Shown here in pieces: positions 13,164 through 24,167 of a stretch of 64,000 nucleotides of DNA. Under the pieces are notes generated by a model that saw only the letters and a program-made list of their open reading frames with translations, did not search any database and was not told the DNA's origin. The first letter of the stretch is position 1. Every line of letters starts with the position of its first letter. Source of the DNA: Nectonema munidae (lineage: Eukaryota > Nematomorpha > Nectonematoida > Nectonematidae); the NCBI GenBank assembly GCA_030549495.1, contig JAUIRK010000889.1, forward strand, positions 312,501 to 376,500, read 5' to 3'. Made by a program: the position numbers and the translations under genes.

Positions 13164-14315
13164 ATGAGCTCTGTTTTAGATTCTTCTGGAATTTGTTCTG
13201 TCTGTTTATCTGATGGCCAGAGCAACTCAGTTGAATGTAAATTATGTCATAAATTTTACCATGCACTTAATTGTTCATCTGAGCCATTATGTCCCCCTTC
13301 TTTTTATAAAACTACTCTCCCTAATTTGTCACGTAACTACAAAAACTTCATTTTTCTTTGTGATTCATGTTTGGCTAAACTTGAGGTTTCTTCTCATAAC
13401 ACATTTTCTGAAAGATTAAATGTCTTGGAAAGTAATATTGAGAAAATTGTTGAGAAAGTTGATGAGTTAAAAGTCAGTAGTATTAAGCATAATCCAACTA
13501 ATGAGATTTCTGATCAGGATCATAGTAGAGATATTCAAAAAACAAAACTTTATTCTGAAGCTCTATTCACAAAACCTAAGTTGATTATGAAATCCAATTC
13601 TAATAAATCTTTTGATTTAAAAAAACTTGAAAATGATTGTTGTTCTTCGGGTATAAAGGTTAGTAAAACATATTATAATAAGAGTGGTGATTTGTGTTTT
13701 CTACTTCCGTCTGAGAACGAGAAAGATAGTTTTCTACCAATTTTGAAAAATAATTTTCCGAATGAAAAAGTTGATGCACGTAATGAAAATGTTTATATTG
13801 GTATCCCTGGATTGGACGATTATATTAATCCAGAAAGTTTGCTTAAAAATATTTTAGATTTGAATAATGATCTGAGTATGAATGATAAAAACTGTAAAGT
13901 TTTATTTGTTAGAAAATCATTGAAGAGCAACAAATATTTTGCTGTACTTAGAGTATCAAAACAAGTAAGAAAATTTATAAAATCTAAGTTTGATTCATTA
14001 TTTATCGGTCTACAATCTTGTTCTATATTTGATTGGCATTTTATAAAAAGATGCAATCATTGTCAAGAGTACGGCCATTTTAAGAAGAATTGTCCAAACA
14101 TTGATTCCCCAGCATGTGCTATTTGTTCTTTGTCGCATGAAACACGAGTATGTTCTATCGATATTAAGGAGAAAAAAGATCACTTATGTATCAATTGTAA
14201 AAAATCTAATTATGATGATTTGAATCATTTAGCTAGTTTTTCTGGTTGCCCAGTCTTCTGTAAAATCCTTAATGAACGAAGAGCAGGAAAAAATTATTTT
14301 AATCAAAAAAACTAG
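13164..14315 (+). CDS. LINE 1 ORF1: PHD-like finger and zinc-knuckle RNA-binding protein
   Basis: A 383-residue protein, presumably the RNA-binding, RNP-forming ORF1 product. At the N-terminus, C11-x2-C14, C25-x2-C28, H33, C37 and C66-x2-C69 give a PHD-like (C4HC3) pattern. The middle is lysine-rich with a coiled-coil-like stretch around residues 80-110. Near the C-terminus are three cysteine knuckles: CNHCQEYGHFKKNC (classic C-x2-C-x4-H-x4-C), CAICSLSHETRVC, and a looser CINC..H..C. PHD-bearing ORF1 is known in CR1-group LINEs. The start is the ATG preceded by AAGT, the first in the open frame. The frame ends AAA AAC TAG, and the slippery heptamer at this stop probably feeds ORF2. Confidence 0.88.
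   Translation: MSSVLDSSGICSVCLSDGQSNSVECKLCHKFYHALNCSSEPLCPPSFYKTTLPNLSRNYKNFIFLCDSCLAKLEVSSHNTFSERLNVLESNIEKIVEKVDELKVSSIKHNPTNEISDQDHSRDIQKTKLYSEALFTKPKLIMKSNSNKSFDLKKLENDCCSSGIKVSKTYYNKSGDLCFLLPSENEKDSFLPILKNNFPNEKVDARNENVYIGIPGLDDYINPESLLKNILDLNNDLSMNDKNCKVLFVRKSLKSNKYFAVLRVSKQVRKFIKSKFDSLFIGLQSCSIFDWHFIKRCNHCQEYGHFKKNCPNIDSPACAICSLSHETRVCSIDIKEKKDHLCINCKKSNYDDLNHLASFSGCPVFCKILNERRAGKNYFNQKN
14306..14312 (+). promoter_or_regulatory. Putative -1 ribosomal frameshift site, LINE 1
   Basis: A AAA AAC in the ORF1 frame, followed directly by the TAG stop. This matches the canonical X XXY YYZ slippery heptamer. After a -1 slip the next codon is CTA, which is the start of the open ORF2 frame. 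I could not judge a downstream stimulatory structure. Confidence 0.75.
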
Positions 14316-17122
14316 TTTTTTCAAGTTCATGTAAATTTGTTTTGTGGAACGTTTGTTCTATTCAAAATAAATTCTTTGAAGTATTAGACTTTTTAATGAC
14401 AAATTTTATAGATATAGCTTTCATAACCGAGACTTGGTTATCGTCCAAACATAATCATATTACTTCATTATTTATGCAAAATGGATATAGAGTAAACCAC
14501 TTTTTCCGAGAATCTAGAGGCGGTGGAGTAGCGATCATTTTCAGAGAAAGTCTCAATGTGACAAACATACAGATTAAATCATATGGAACCTTTGAATCTA
14601 TAGCATGCTCTTTATCTGAAGGCAGTTCATACTACATGTTTGTTCTTTTATATAGAGTTTTAGCATTCGGTGTGAATGATTTCATGAATGATTTTGTTGA
14701 TTTGCTTACTGAATTAAATAGGTATGTCAATCCGATGATTATTTTAGGAGATTTTAACATTCATTTCGAAAAAGAATATACTTCTTATGTCAAGAGGTTT
14801 GATGATGAAATTGGAATTTTTAATTTTAAGCGTATTGTTAGAAAACCTACCCATAAAGCAGGCCATCTAATTGATAATATAATCTGTAATTTTGACTTGA
14901 AGTTAATCACTGATCTTGAAGTTATGAATTTTCACTTGAGTGACCATTTCCCAATACTTTTCAAAATTTCTAATGATAGAAAAATACCTTGTCAAAACGT
15001 TAGAAGAATTTTTGACTTCAATAGAGTTTGTAAAGAAAATTTTTGTCATGATTTGTCAAAATGTCTAAGTAGTATAAATGTTGTAGATAAGTCTTTGCTA
15101 GTTTTTCATGACAAGCTGAATTCACTTCTCACTAATTTACTATATAAGCATTCTGACAATAAACTGATTGTTTCCAAGTCTCAGAAACCACCTTGGATCA
15201 ATAGTGAGTTTATCAGGGTTCGAAACAAAAGAAGGGTCGCTTTCAAAGTTTGGATTAAAAATCAGACATCTGGAAATAGAAAGCTTTATCATGACTTAAG
15301 AAAAAAAACTAGTTTAATACTGGAAAAGAACATTTCCAGTTATTGTGATGAATTTATAAATAACTCGTCTGACTCAAAAAAACTCTATAGTTTTTTTAGA
15401 GTTTTAATGGGTAAGTCTCAGATAAGTAAAGTTAGTTACTCTGCTGTGGACAAAAAAAACTTTGCGGAAAATTTCAATTTATTTTTCTTAAATAAAGTTG
15501 AAATGATTGTGAAGGATTTATGTTCAAACAAGTCACAAGACTTTTCGGATGTTTTAAGAACCGAAGCCCGTTCTTCTTCTTTCACAAATTTTGAGTTGAC
15601 AAACCTGCTTGAGGTTGAAGACATACTGAAAACTCACGGCATAAAACTGGGGCCAGCCGACACCCTTAATACCGAGCTATTCAAACACTGTTCCTACATT
15701 TTGCTACCTCTTTACGTTACTTACATCAATATGTCAATTAAATCATGTTCTTTTCATGGCATGAAACAAGGCTACATCATTCCACTCCCTAAGATTGAGA
15801 ACGCTACTTTTGAAGATATGAAAAATTACAGACCAATTTCTAACCTATCTCTTCTGAGTAAATTGATGGAACGAGTTGTCCTGAAGCAACTTCAAGTCTA
15901 TTGCCTTGAAAACAGTTTGCTTGATGAACAACAGTATGCTTACAAAAAATATTGTAGCACAGAGAGCCTTGTTCAAAGTCTAGTCGACACCATCAGCGAA
16001 TCATTCCACCGAAAACAACTCATAGTGCTTCTCACACTTGACATCAGTTCAGCGTTTGACACTGTAGATCGAGAACTCTTGCTTGGGATACTCTTCAGAC
16101 AGTTTGGAATTAAAGGCAACGCTTTCAATTGGCTACAATCTTATTTAAAAGATAGAGAACAATGTACAATTATCGATGGATTTCGCTCTTCATTCAAATC
16201 TACTAGATTTGGTGTCCCTCAGGGATCTGTTCTGGGACCATTTCTGTTCAGCATGTACATTTCTCCCATTCTGAAATATATCAATACAACTGGATTTAGT
16301 TCTTTCGCCTATGCTGATGATATTTTCATAATTAAAGAGTTTGACTCAAAGTTTCAATACTCCACGCTTAATGTCATGATACCTCAGCTCTTGAAAAATC
16401 TTTCCTCACTATTTGCAAACTTCAATTTGAAACTGAATGATAGCAAAACAAAGGCAATGATATTTTCTTCACCTTCAACTCATCAAAGAATATTTCCTTC
16501 ATATATACCTCTCTGCAATAATGTTTACTTGCCTGTTCTCGACAAAGTAGATGTTCTTGGTGTTTGTATGGATAGAAACTTATGCTTTGGTCAGGAGATT
16601 GCCAATATTTTGAAAAGTGGTTATAATTTTATAAGAAGCTTTTCTAAAATAAAAAAGTACTTGTCGCAAACAAACATGAAAATTTTAATCAACTCCTTCG
16701 TAATATCCAAGCTTGATTATTGTAATTCTATTCTCTATGGAAGATACGAATACCAGATCAACAAACTTCAGATTCTTCAAAATACATGCGCAAGAATGAT
16801 TCTCAAAATTCCTAAACGACAGAGTATAACTCCTGGTTTGAAAAAGCTCCATTGGTTGAATATTAAAAAAAGAATTGTTTTCAAAAATGCGATCCAGACA
16901 TACAAATGCTTGAAATTTAAAACTCCCTATCATTTAGCGAAGAAAATAAAAGTTAATGAGAGGATGCGTCTTTGTATACCTCCACGAAGTCATGGTATGA
17001 TTGTGAAGACTGCTGAAAGAATTTGGAATTCATTACCTATGTTCTTAAGAAGAAACGAAGACTTCGTATCTTTTAAAAAAGACTTGAAAACGTTTCTTTT
17101 CACTTGTGATGAGAGATTTTGA
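14312..17122 (+). CDS. LINE 1 ORF2: endonuclease/reverse transcriptase
   Basis: About 936 residues counted from the first codon after the proposed -1 slip. The frame has no ATG before the conserved LWNV, so independent initiation looks unlikely. Apurinic-type endonuclease at residues ~15-220: LWNV, ITETWL, LGDFN (~146), HKAGHLIDNI and SDHFPI. Reverse transcriptase at ~440-760: DISSAFD (~576), GVPQGSVLGP and the catalytic AYADD (~665). The C-terminus has LDYCNSILYG and LHWLNIKKRI, the CR1-group hallmark. There is no RNase H domain. The protein would nick target DNA and prime reverse transcription of its own RNA. No stops or frameshifts are seen. Confidence 0.9.
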   Translation, partial: LVFSSSCKFVLWNVCSIQNKFFEVLDFLMTNFIDIAFITETWLSSKHNHITSLFMQNGYRVNHFFRESRGGGVAIIFRESLNVTNIQIKSYGTFESIACSLSEGSSYYMFVLLYRVLAFGVNDFMNDFVDLLTELNRYVNPMIILGDFNIHFEKEYTSYVKRFDDEIGIFNFKRIVRKPTHKAGHLIDNIICNFDLKLITDLEVMNFHLSDHFPILFKISNDRKIPCQNVRRIFDFNRVCKENFCHDLSKCLSSINVVDKSLLVFHDKLNSLLTNLLYKHSDNKLIVSKSQKPPWINSEFIRVRNKRRVAFKVWIKNQTSGNRKLYHDLRKKTSLILEKNISSYCDEFINNSSDSKKLYSFFRVLMGKSQISKVSYSAVDKKNFAENFNLFFLNKVEMIVKDLCSNKSQDFSDVLRTEARSSSFTNFELTNLLEVEDILKTHGIKLGPADTLNTELFKHCSYILLPLYVTYINMSIKSCSFHGMKQGYIIPLPKIENATFEDMKNYRPISNLSLLSKLMERVVLKQLQVYCLENSLLDEQQYAYKKYCSTESLVQSLVDTISESFHRKQLIVLLTLDISSAFDTVDRELLLGILFRQFGIKGNAFNWLQSYLKDREQCTIIDGFRSSFKSTRFGVPQGSVLGPFLFSMYISPILKYINTTGFSSFAYADDIFIIKEFDSKFQYSTLNVMIPQLLKNLSSLFANFNLKLNDSKTKAMIFSSPSTHQRIFPSYIPLCNNVYLPVLDKVDVLGVCMDRNLCFGQEIANILKSGYNFIRSFSKIKKYLSQTNMKILINSFVISKLDYCNSILYGRYEYQINKLQILQNTCARMILKIPKRQSITPGLKKLHWLNIKKRIVFKNAIQTYKCLKFKTPYHLAKKIKVNERMRLCIPPRSHGMIVKTAERIWNSLPMFLRRNEDFVSFKKDLKTFLFTCDERF

Positions 17123-17190
17123 TATTTATCCTTGATCAAATTCATTATGTTATGCTGTTAGTGTATTTGAGCATACTTTTGTATATAGCG

Positions 17191-17204
17191 AGACTGTACA
17201 GTCT
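17191..17204 (+). other. Palindrome in the 3' UTR of LINE 1
   Basis: AGACTGTACAGTCT is a perfect 14-base palindrome ~45 bases from the tail. CR1/L2-type LINEs are known to use 3' stem-loops for recognition by their own RT. Elements 2 and 3 retain GACTGTAC at the equivalent place but not the second arm. Confidence 0.5.
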
Positions 17205-17255
17205 AAATCAATTTTTAGCAGTAGTTTCGCTCTAAATAAACTTTTCATTCATTCA

Positions 17256-17725
<470 letters not shown>

Positions 17726-17926
17726 TTTTTTTTTTTTTGTTAAAATCTTAGTCTAACTCCAACATAAAAATGGCGGAAAGTTTTCCCTTCTTTTAGTAAA
17801 ATTTGCCTTTCTCTTTTTTTTTTTTCTATAAAACATTTCAGTTGAAATTCAGAACAAAGATCTAAATTTATTTTATAATCTGCGATCTATAAATCTCTTA
17901 ATATTCATTCTTTTATAGTACTTAAA

Positions 17927-19261
17927 ATGGGTGAAAACTCATGTTCTATTTCTTTGCTTGACGAAAATGGCCTATGTAAATCTTGTAATATAAATGCTCA
18001 ACATGAATCGATTGAATGTTTCTTTTGCAGTAATTTTTTCCATGCTTTTAACTGTAATGTTCAACCTTTATGCCCTCCTTCCTACTATAGAAATACACTA
18101 CCGAATTTTCAAAAAAACTATAAGAATTTTGTTTTCTTGTGTAATGACTGTCTCTCTAAAAAAGAACAGCGTAACTCGAACTCTCTTTCTTTGAAAATCT
18201 CATCAATAGAAACCTCACTTAAAAAAATAGTTGATAAAATTAATTTGCCTAATTCAGCGTCCGTAGAAAGGTATAATTGTTCTGAAACTTTATATTCACA
18301 TGTTGTTTCTAATAAATTTAATAAAAAACGGGTCGAAGAAATCAAAGAAAAACCTAATTTTATTATAAATGGAAATGATATATCTAGTCCAAAAATTAAA
18401 TCTTTTGAAAAGGATTGTGTTAGCTCCGGCATTAAGATTAAGAATTTTTACAAAAACAAAAAAGGAAACATGTGTCTTGTACTGCCCCCTAAGACAACTC
18501 AAAAAAATTATATTTTGCCTATTTTAGAAAAAAACTTTGATAAAACAACCATAAGTTCTATAAATAAGAGTTGTTATATTGGTATAGCTGGTCTCTACAA
18601 CTCGTATACTCCTTGTGATCTTTTTGACAATGTTAAGGAACTGAATAAAAGCTTAAATATAAATAATGAAAATTCTAAATGCTTGTTCGTTAGAAAATCT
18701 TCAAAAAATAATACATTCTACTCTGTTTTTAAAATTTCTTCTGAAACTCGGGAAAGACTTGTTTCTTCTGGTGAACGATTGTTTGTAGGTCTACAGAAAT
18801 GTACAGTCTTTGATTGGAAAATGGTCAAACGCTGTAACTTCTGCCAAGAGTACGGGCACTGGAAGTCAAATTGCCCCAATGTTGGAGCCCCTTCTTGTGC
18901 ACACTGTGCTGATTCACATCAAACTAAAGATTGCCTTGTTCCTTTCGAAAATTCTTCATTTCATCGATGTATTAACTGTAGAAAAAACAAGTGGGAAGAT
19001 AATCATCGGGCTAATTCCTCCTTATGTCCTATTTTCTTACAAAAAGTTGGAAAACAATCTTTTGTACCACCTACTACTTCTCTTGACTCATCATCAATTG
19101 TACCACCGTCTACTTCTCTTGACTCCTCATCAATTGTGACTTCTTTTGATCCTCAACCTACTACTTCTCTTGACTCATCATCAATTGTACCACCGTCTAC
19201 TTCTCTTGACTCCTCATCAATTGTGACTTCTTTTGATCCTCAACCTACTTCAAAAAACTAA
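17927..19261 (+). CDS. LINE 2 ORF1: PHD-like finger and zinc-knuckle protein
   Basis: A 444-residue protein related to the other two ORF1 products and closest to element 3 (roughly two-thirds identical by eye). N-terminal PHD-like finger: CKSC, CFFC, FHAFNC, CNDC. C-terminal knuckles: CNFCQEYGHWKSNC, CAHCADSHQTKDC, then CINC. It is longer than the others because of a low-complexity tail made of two 29-residue repeats with the motif TSLDSSSI. The start is the ATG after TTAAA. The frame ends ACT TCA AAA AAC TAA, so the slippery heptamer again touches the stop. Confidence 0.88.
   Translation: MGENSCSISLLDENGLCKSCNINAQHESIECFFCSNFFHAFNCNVQPLCPPSYYRNTLPNFQKNYKNFVFLCNDCLSKKEQRNSNSLSLKISSIETSLKKIVDKINLPNSASVERYNCSETLYSHVVSNKFNKKRVEEIKEKPNFIINGNDISSPKIKSFEKDCVSSGIKIKNFYKNKKGNMCLVLPPKTTQKNYILPILEKNFDKTTISSINKSCYIGIAGLYNSYTPCDLFDNVKELNKSLNINNENSKCLFVRKSSKNNTFYSVFKISSETRERLVSSGERLFVGLQKCTVFDWKMVKRCNFCQEYGHWKSNCPNVGAPSCAHCADSHQTKDCLVPFENSSFHRCINCRKNKWEDNHRANSSLCPIFLQKVGKQSFVPPTTSLDSSSIVPPSTSLDSSSIVTSFDPQPTTSLDSSSIVPPSTSLDSSSIVTSFDPQPTSKN
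19070..19243 (+). repeat. 87-bp in-frame tandem duplication in LINE 2 ORF1
   Basis: Two adjacent 87-bp copies (19070-19156 and 19157-19243) that appear identical. Each contains two versions of the smaller TACTTCTCTTGACTC block, so the repeat is nested. It adds 29 codons without breaking the frame and lies directly before the slippery site. Confidence 0.85.
19252..19258 (+). promoter_or_regulatory. Putative -1 ribosomal frameshift site, LINE 2
   Basis: A AAA AAC in the ORF1 frame, followed by TAA. A -1 slip leads into CTA ATT ACC, which is open all the way through ORF2. The ORF2 frame has no ATG (or GTG/TTG) for its first 100 codons, which supports slippage over reinitiation. Confidence 0.78.
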
Positions 19262-22083
19262 TTACCCTACATTCTTGCAGCTTTGTTTTATGGAATGTTC
19301 ATTCCCTGCGAAATAAATGCATTGAAGTCATTGATTTTTGCAAATCTAAGTCTGCTGTTGTAGCCTTTATTTGCGAAACTTGGATAGAAAGTGATTACAA
19401 CTCAACCATCACACAAGTTATTGAAAGCGGATATGAGATATATCATTCATTTCGTTTTTCAAGAGGAGGAGGCGTTGCCATTCTTTATCAAAAAGGTTTT
19501 AATCTGAAGCACCTTAAACTCAAAACATACAAAACTTTTGAATCCATTGGCTGCGTATTGAACTTTCCATATTACAACATTACTTTTGTCCTTGTATACA
19601 GATTAATAAGAGCTTCCTTTAGAGAGTTTTTAATTGAAATTTCTGATATGATTAATTCACTAAACAGGGTCATTTCATATAATCTTATACTTGGGGACTT
19701 TAACGTACATTTTGATTCTCATAATAATGCCTTCACTTCAAAGCTCCTCAGCGCACTTGATCAATTTGATCTCCATCCTTTGTTAAAAGTCCAAACTCAC
19801 GTTGCTGGGCATTGTCTTGATAACATATTTTGTGAGAGTTCACTGATGACATGCCTTACTCCTGAAATCTATCCAATTAATTTGAGTGATCACTACCCCG
19901 TTGTCTTTTCTCTTAGTTCTAAAGAACCTTCAGAAATAAAGGAGAAATCCATCATTTATAGAATTTTTTCTTGTGTCAATAAAGACTTGTTCAAGCATGA
20001 CCTAAAAGCAAGACTATTTTCTATACAAAATGAAAGTACTGAAGCTTGTTTTTCATTCAACAAATTTTGCTCAGTAATTGAAACAACTACAAACGAACAT
20101 GCTCCTAGAGTGACTAAAGTGGTGCGCCTGTCCAGACCTAAGTGGTTTTCGCGTGAATTCATCAAATTGAGAAATCAAAGAAGAAAACTTTACAACAAAT
20201 GGTTGAAAACTCGAAATGATGCTCACCGTCATAAGTATGAAGCTTTAAGAACTTCAACTTCGTTAATTTTACATGAAAACAAAAAGCAATACTGTGACCA
20301 GGTAATAAATAGATCGACTGATGCTAAATCTCTTTATCGTTTTGTTCGTGAAATGTCAAGCATCAATAAACGCCAGGACAGTTTTTCTTATTCAAAAGAC
20401 AAATATAAGTTAGCAAACCTCTTCAATGAATTCTTTTATAGAAAAGTTCTTTCCATTGCTAAATGCCTAATTGCTGAAACTTCTTGCACTCATGTATCTG
20501 ACATCAAAACAGAAAACCTTCATTGTTCAATTTTAACCAAATTTCATCCTACTGATCAAGACGAACTTGAAAACATCATTGATGTTCATGGAATTAAAGT
20601 TGGTCATGCTGATAGTTTGAATTCTGATATGATGAACAATTGTCTGGATGTTCTTCTACCTCTTTTTGTTTCCTTCATTAACGAATCTTTTACCACAGGT
20701 ACTTACTTTTTTTCAAAAGAAGCAATCCTCACGCCTGTTCCTAAACGCTCTCACGCCCATGCAGACAATCTAAATGATTTTAGACCCATATCCAGCCTTA
20801 GCTTCCTAAGTAGGCTTGCTGAACGTGTCGCACTCAAAAGACTGTCAGATCATCTCACTTCTAATAATTTAATTAATAAAAGCCTCTTTGCCTACCAAAA
20901 ACATTGTAGCACAGAGTCACTACTCTTTACGCTTGTGAACGATATAAAAATCAACATGTCTAAAAATCTCCACACTGTGTTGCTTGCTCTGGACATTCAG
21001 TCTGCTTTTGACACTATTGATAGACAATTATTATTACTAATCTTAAAGAAAAGATTTGGCATCAGAGGTAAAGTCTTGAGTTGGATTTCATCATATTTCA
21101 AAGATAGGTCGCACTCTACATGTATAGATGGATTTTTCTCAGAATCTGTTGCATCTAATTATGGTGTCCCTCAAGGCTCCGTTCTAGGACCTTTTTTCTT
21201 CAATATCTTTATTTCTCCACTTTTAGACTTCATTGATAAACTTGGTTTCAACGTCTTGGCATACGCTGATGACTTGTACATCTATACGTCATTTCACTCA
21301 AATTTTAAAGCATCTACTCTCCAAACTAGAATTCCTAACCTGTATTCTAAAATAAAAAAAGAAATGAAAAGGTATTTACTCAAACTGAATAATGAAAAAA
21401 CACAAGTTATCGTCTTCTCATCACAACGTGATCTTTTGCTTCATAGCCTTCACATTGATGGGAATCTAATCAAGATTCAAAATGAAATCAACATACTGGG
21501 TGTTCCTCTTGACAAACATTTATCTTATGATACCTTTATTAAATCTAAGCTTAAAGAAGGTTATCTCTTTCTGAGAAACTTACAACAATTTAAAAAATTT
21601 CTATCTGAAAGCCACCTTGTCACTCTTGTCAACGCATTCGTTGTATGTCGCCTAGATTACTGTAACTCTTTGCTCTATGGGCTGCCTAAAGTGAAGTTAA
21701 AAAAATTACAAGTGTTGCAGAATAATTGTGCACGTTTAATCACAGGAAAAATGAGACATGAAAGCGTCTCACTCGTTCTTAATGCACTACATTGGTTGAA
21801 TATTGAAACTAGAATTGTTTTTAAGCTTTTGGTTTTAATTTTTAAATGTTACAAATACCAGAAACCTCATGCCTTGGCATCTCTTGTCGAAACAAAAAGC
21901 TCTGGTTTCATTTCTAAAAACTTAGCAAGTAGGCTTCCTCTCCATAAAGCATGTAGACTGTGGAATCTTATACCTTGTAATCTGAAAGAAGCTGAAAGTT
22001 TAATTAATTTTAGAAAGAATTTGAAAACCTATCTGTTTGTAAGCTATAATGATTTAATCTCTTCTCTTAATATTTATCTCTGA
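19258..22083 (+). CDS. LINE 2 ORF2: endonuclease/reverse transcriptase
   Basis: 941 residues counted from the post-slip codon. The endonuclease begins VLWNVHSLRNK, with FICETWIE, RGGGVAILY, LGDFNVHF, HVAGHCLDNI and LSDHYPV. RT motifs: DIQSAFDTID, GVPQGSVLGP and AYADDLY (~668). The tail carries LDYCNSLLYGLP and LHWLNIETRI. No RNase H, no stops. The first ~300 residues differ from LINE 3 at many places, while from FIKLRNQRR onward only a handful of residues differ. Starting at a later in-frame codon would cut off the endonuclease's first motifs, so the frameshift start is preferred. Confidence 0.9.
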   Translation, partial: LITLHSCSFVLWNVHSLRNKCIEVIDFCKSKSAVVAFICETWIESDYNSTITQVIESGYEIYHSFRFSRGGGVAILYQKGFNLKHLKLKTYKTFESIGCVLNFPYYNITFVLVYRLIRASFREFLIEISDMINSLNRVISYNLILGDFNVHFDSHNNAFTSKLLSALDQFDLHPLLKVQTHVAGHCLDNIFCESSLMTCLTPEIYPINLSDHYPVVFSLSSKEPSEIKEKSIIYRIFSCVNKDLFKHDLKARLFSIQNESTEACFSFNKFCSVIETTTNEHAPRVTKVVRLSRPKWFSREFIKLRNQRRKLYNKWLKTRNDAHRHKYEALRTSTSLILHENKKQYCDQVINRSTDAKSLYRFVREMSSINKRQDSFSYSKDKYKLANLFNEFFYRKVLSIAKCLIAETSCTHVSDIKTENLHCSILTKFHPTDQDELENIIDVHGIKVGHADSLNSDMMNNCLDVLLPLFVSFINESFTTGTYFFSKEAILTPVPKRSHAHADNLNDFRPISSLSFLSRLAERVALKRLSDHLTSNNLINKSLFAYQKHCSTESLLFTLVNDIKINMSKNLHTVLLALDIQSAFDTIDRQLLLLILKKRFGIRGKVLSWISSYFKDRSHSTCIDGFFSESVASNYGVPQGSVLGPFFFNIFISPLLDFIDKLGFNVLAYADDLYIYTSFHSNFKASTLQTRIPNLYSKIKKEMKRYLLKLNNEKTQVIVFSSQRDLLLHSLHIDGNLIKIQNEINILGVPLDKHLSYDTFIKSKLKEGYLFLRNLQQFKKFLSESHLVTLVNAFVVCRLDYCNSLLYGLPKVKLKKLQVLQNNCARLITGKMRHESVSLVLNALHWLNIETRIVFKLLVLIFKCYKYQKPHALASLVETKSSGFISKNLASRLPLHKACRLWNLIPCNLKEAESLINFRKNLKTYLFVSYNDLISSLNIYL

Positions 22084-22167
22084 AACTATATTTCTCCGCG
22101 TGACTGTACCTATACTTTACTATGTATTGTAGTTGCGCGTAAAATAAAATCTTCCTTCCTTCCTTCA

Positions 22168-22616
<449 letters not shown>

Positions 22617-22952
22617 TTAAATAATAAAGTGAATTATTTTTTTTTTTCCTCTGAAAATTATCTTTGAACAACTCAATATTAAAATGGCGAATTATTTACT
22701 ATCAGAAGTGTTGTAAAATTAATTTTATCATTCATCTTCAACTTTTTCTCTTGTGCTGCAAAATTAATTATAAAAAAATTATAATAAATAATAAATAATT
22801 ATAATAATAATTAATTTAATTATAAAATTAATATTAGTGTTGTAAAATTCACTTTATCATCTTTCTTATTAAAACTTTTTTATTATTTTCCATAACTTTA
22901 TTTATTATTACAATAATAAAATTATACCCATTATTTTATATTCTTTCCAATA

Positions 22953-24167
22953 ATGACTAATACTTTACCCTCTTCTCCCTTACTTAATGATATTGGTGTT
23001 TGTACATCTTGTAATCAGAATGCTCAGCATGAATCAATTGAATGCTTTTTATGCTGTAAAATTTTTCATGCCATTAACTGTAACGTTGAACCTCTTTGCC
23101 CTCCTTCGTATTATAAGAATACTCTTCCAAATTTTCAAAGGAATTACAAAAATTTTGTTTTTTTGTGTAATGAATGCATTTTAAATAAAAATCAGTCCGA
23201 TGCAAATTCTTTATCACAAAAAATAGCCTCAATTGAAACTACACTGAAAAGAATAGTTGACAAAGTTGATTTTCCTAGTCTAAATGAACTCAACCGTAAA
23301 GATTCTAATCAACCTACATTTTCACATGTTGTTTCTCGCAATCCTTACAATAGTGTAATGGACAAAATCAAAGCTAAGCCTAGCTATATTATTAAAGAAA
23401 ATAATTTGTCTACTTCCAAAATTAAATCATTCGAAAAAGACTGCGTTAATTCTGGAGTTAAAGTGAAAAAATTCTATAAAAATAAAGAAGGCAACATGTG
23501 TCTAGTGGTACCTACTGAAAATGCTCAAAAAAACAAGATTCAATCAATTTTAGAAAAAAATTTTGACAAAGCATCGATTAACCCTATCAATAAAAGTTAT
23601 CATATTGGTATTGCTGGCCTACACTATTCTTATACTCCTACCGATCTTTTTGAAAATATTAAAGAGTTGAACAAGAATTTGAGTATAAATGAAGAGAGCT
23701 TAAAATGTTTATTTGTGAATAAGTCTTCAAGAAACGATACTTTCTATGCCGTTTTGAAGATCTCTTCTGATACCAGAGAAAAGCTTGTAGCTTCGGGTGA
23801 CAAATTATTTGTTTGTTTGCAAGAATGCACCGTTTTTGAATGGAAAGTTGTTAAGCGTTGCAATTATTGCCAGGAGTACGGCCATTGGAAAGCGAGTTGT
23901 ACTAACATTGGATCTCCTTCATGCGCTGTTTGCGCTCATTCTCATGAAACTAATGATTGCAGCTTATCTTTCGATCAGACTTCATCTCATAAATGTATTA
24001 ATTGTAGTAAAAATAATTCGGTAGATAACAATCATCGCGCAAATTCTTCACTATGTCCCATTTTTCAGGAGAAACTTGGTAAAGGATTGTCGAACAGATT
24101 ACCTACTGCTTCTCTCAGGTCTTCTTCTCAAGCTCCTTTATCTACTTCTCTCGTTCCAAAAAACTAA
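22953..24167 (+). CDS. LINE 3 ORF1: PHD-like finger and zinc-knuckle protein
   Basis: A 404-residue ORF1 protein. PHD-like finger at the N-terminus (CTSC, CFLC, FHAINC, CNEC), a lysine-rich middle, then CNYCQEYGHWKASC, CAVCAHSHETNDC and CINC knuckles. The tail after the knuckles is short and serine-rich, without the duplication of LINE 2. The start is the first ATG of the frame (CAATAATG). It ends GTT CCA AAA AAC TAA, with the same slippery heptamer. Confidence 0.88.
   Translation: MTNTLPSSPLLNDIGVCTSCNQNAQHESIECFLCCKIFHAINCNVEPLCPPSYYKNTLPNFQRNYKNFVFLCNECILNKNQSDANSLSQKIASIETTLKRIVDKVDFPSLNELNRKDSNQPTFSHVVSRNPYNSVMDKIKAKPSYIIKENNLSTSKIKSFEKDCVNSGVKVKKFYKNKEGNMCLVVPTENAQKNKIQSILEKNFDKASINPINKSYHIGIAGLHYSYTPTDLFENIKELNKNLSINEESLKCLFVNKSSRNDTFYAVLKISSDTREKLVASGDKLFVCLQECTVFEWKVVKRCNYCQEYGHWKASCTNIGSPSCAVCAHSHETNDCSLSFDQTSSHKCINCSKNNSVDNNHRANSSLCPIFQEKLGKGLSNRLPTASLRSSSQAPLSTSLVPKN
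24158..24164 (+). promoter_or_regulatory. Putative -1 ribosomal frameshift site, LINE 3
   Basis: A AAA AAC followed by TAA. The -1 frame reads CTA ACA ACT and continues open into VLWNVHSL of ORF2. This is the third of three copies with the same arrangement. Confidence 0.78.

Noticed and set aside
14306-14320. Stop-codon readthrough instead of frameshifting between LINE ORF1 and ORF2
   Set aside because: ORF2 lies in the -1 frame relative to ORF1 in all three elements, so in-frame readthrough cannot reach it.
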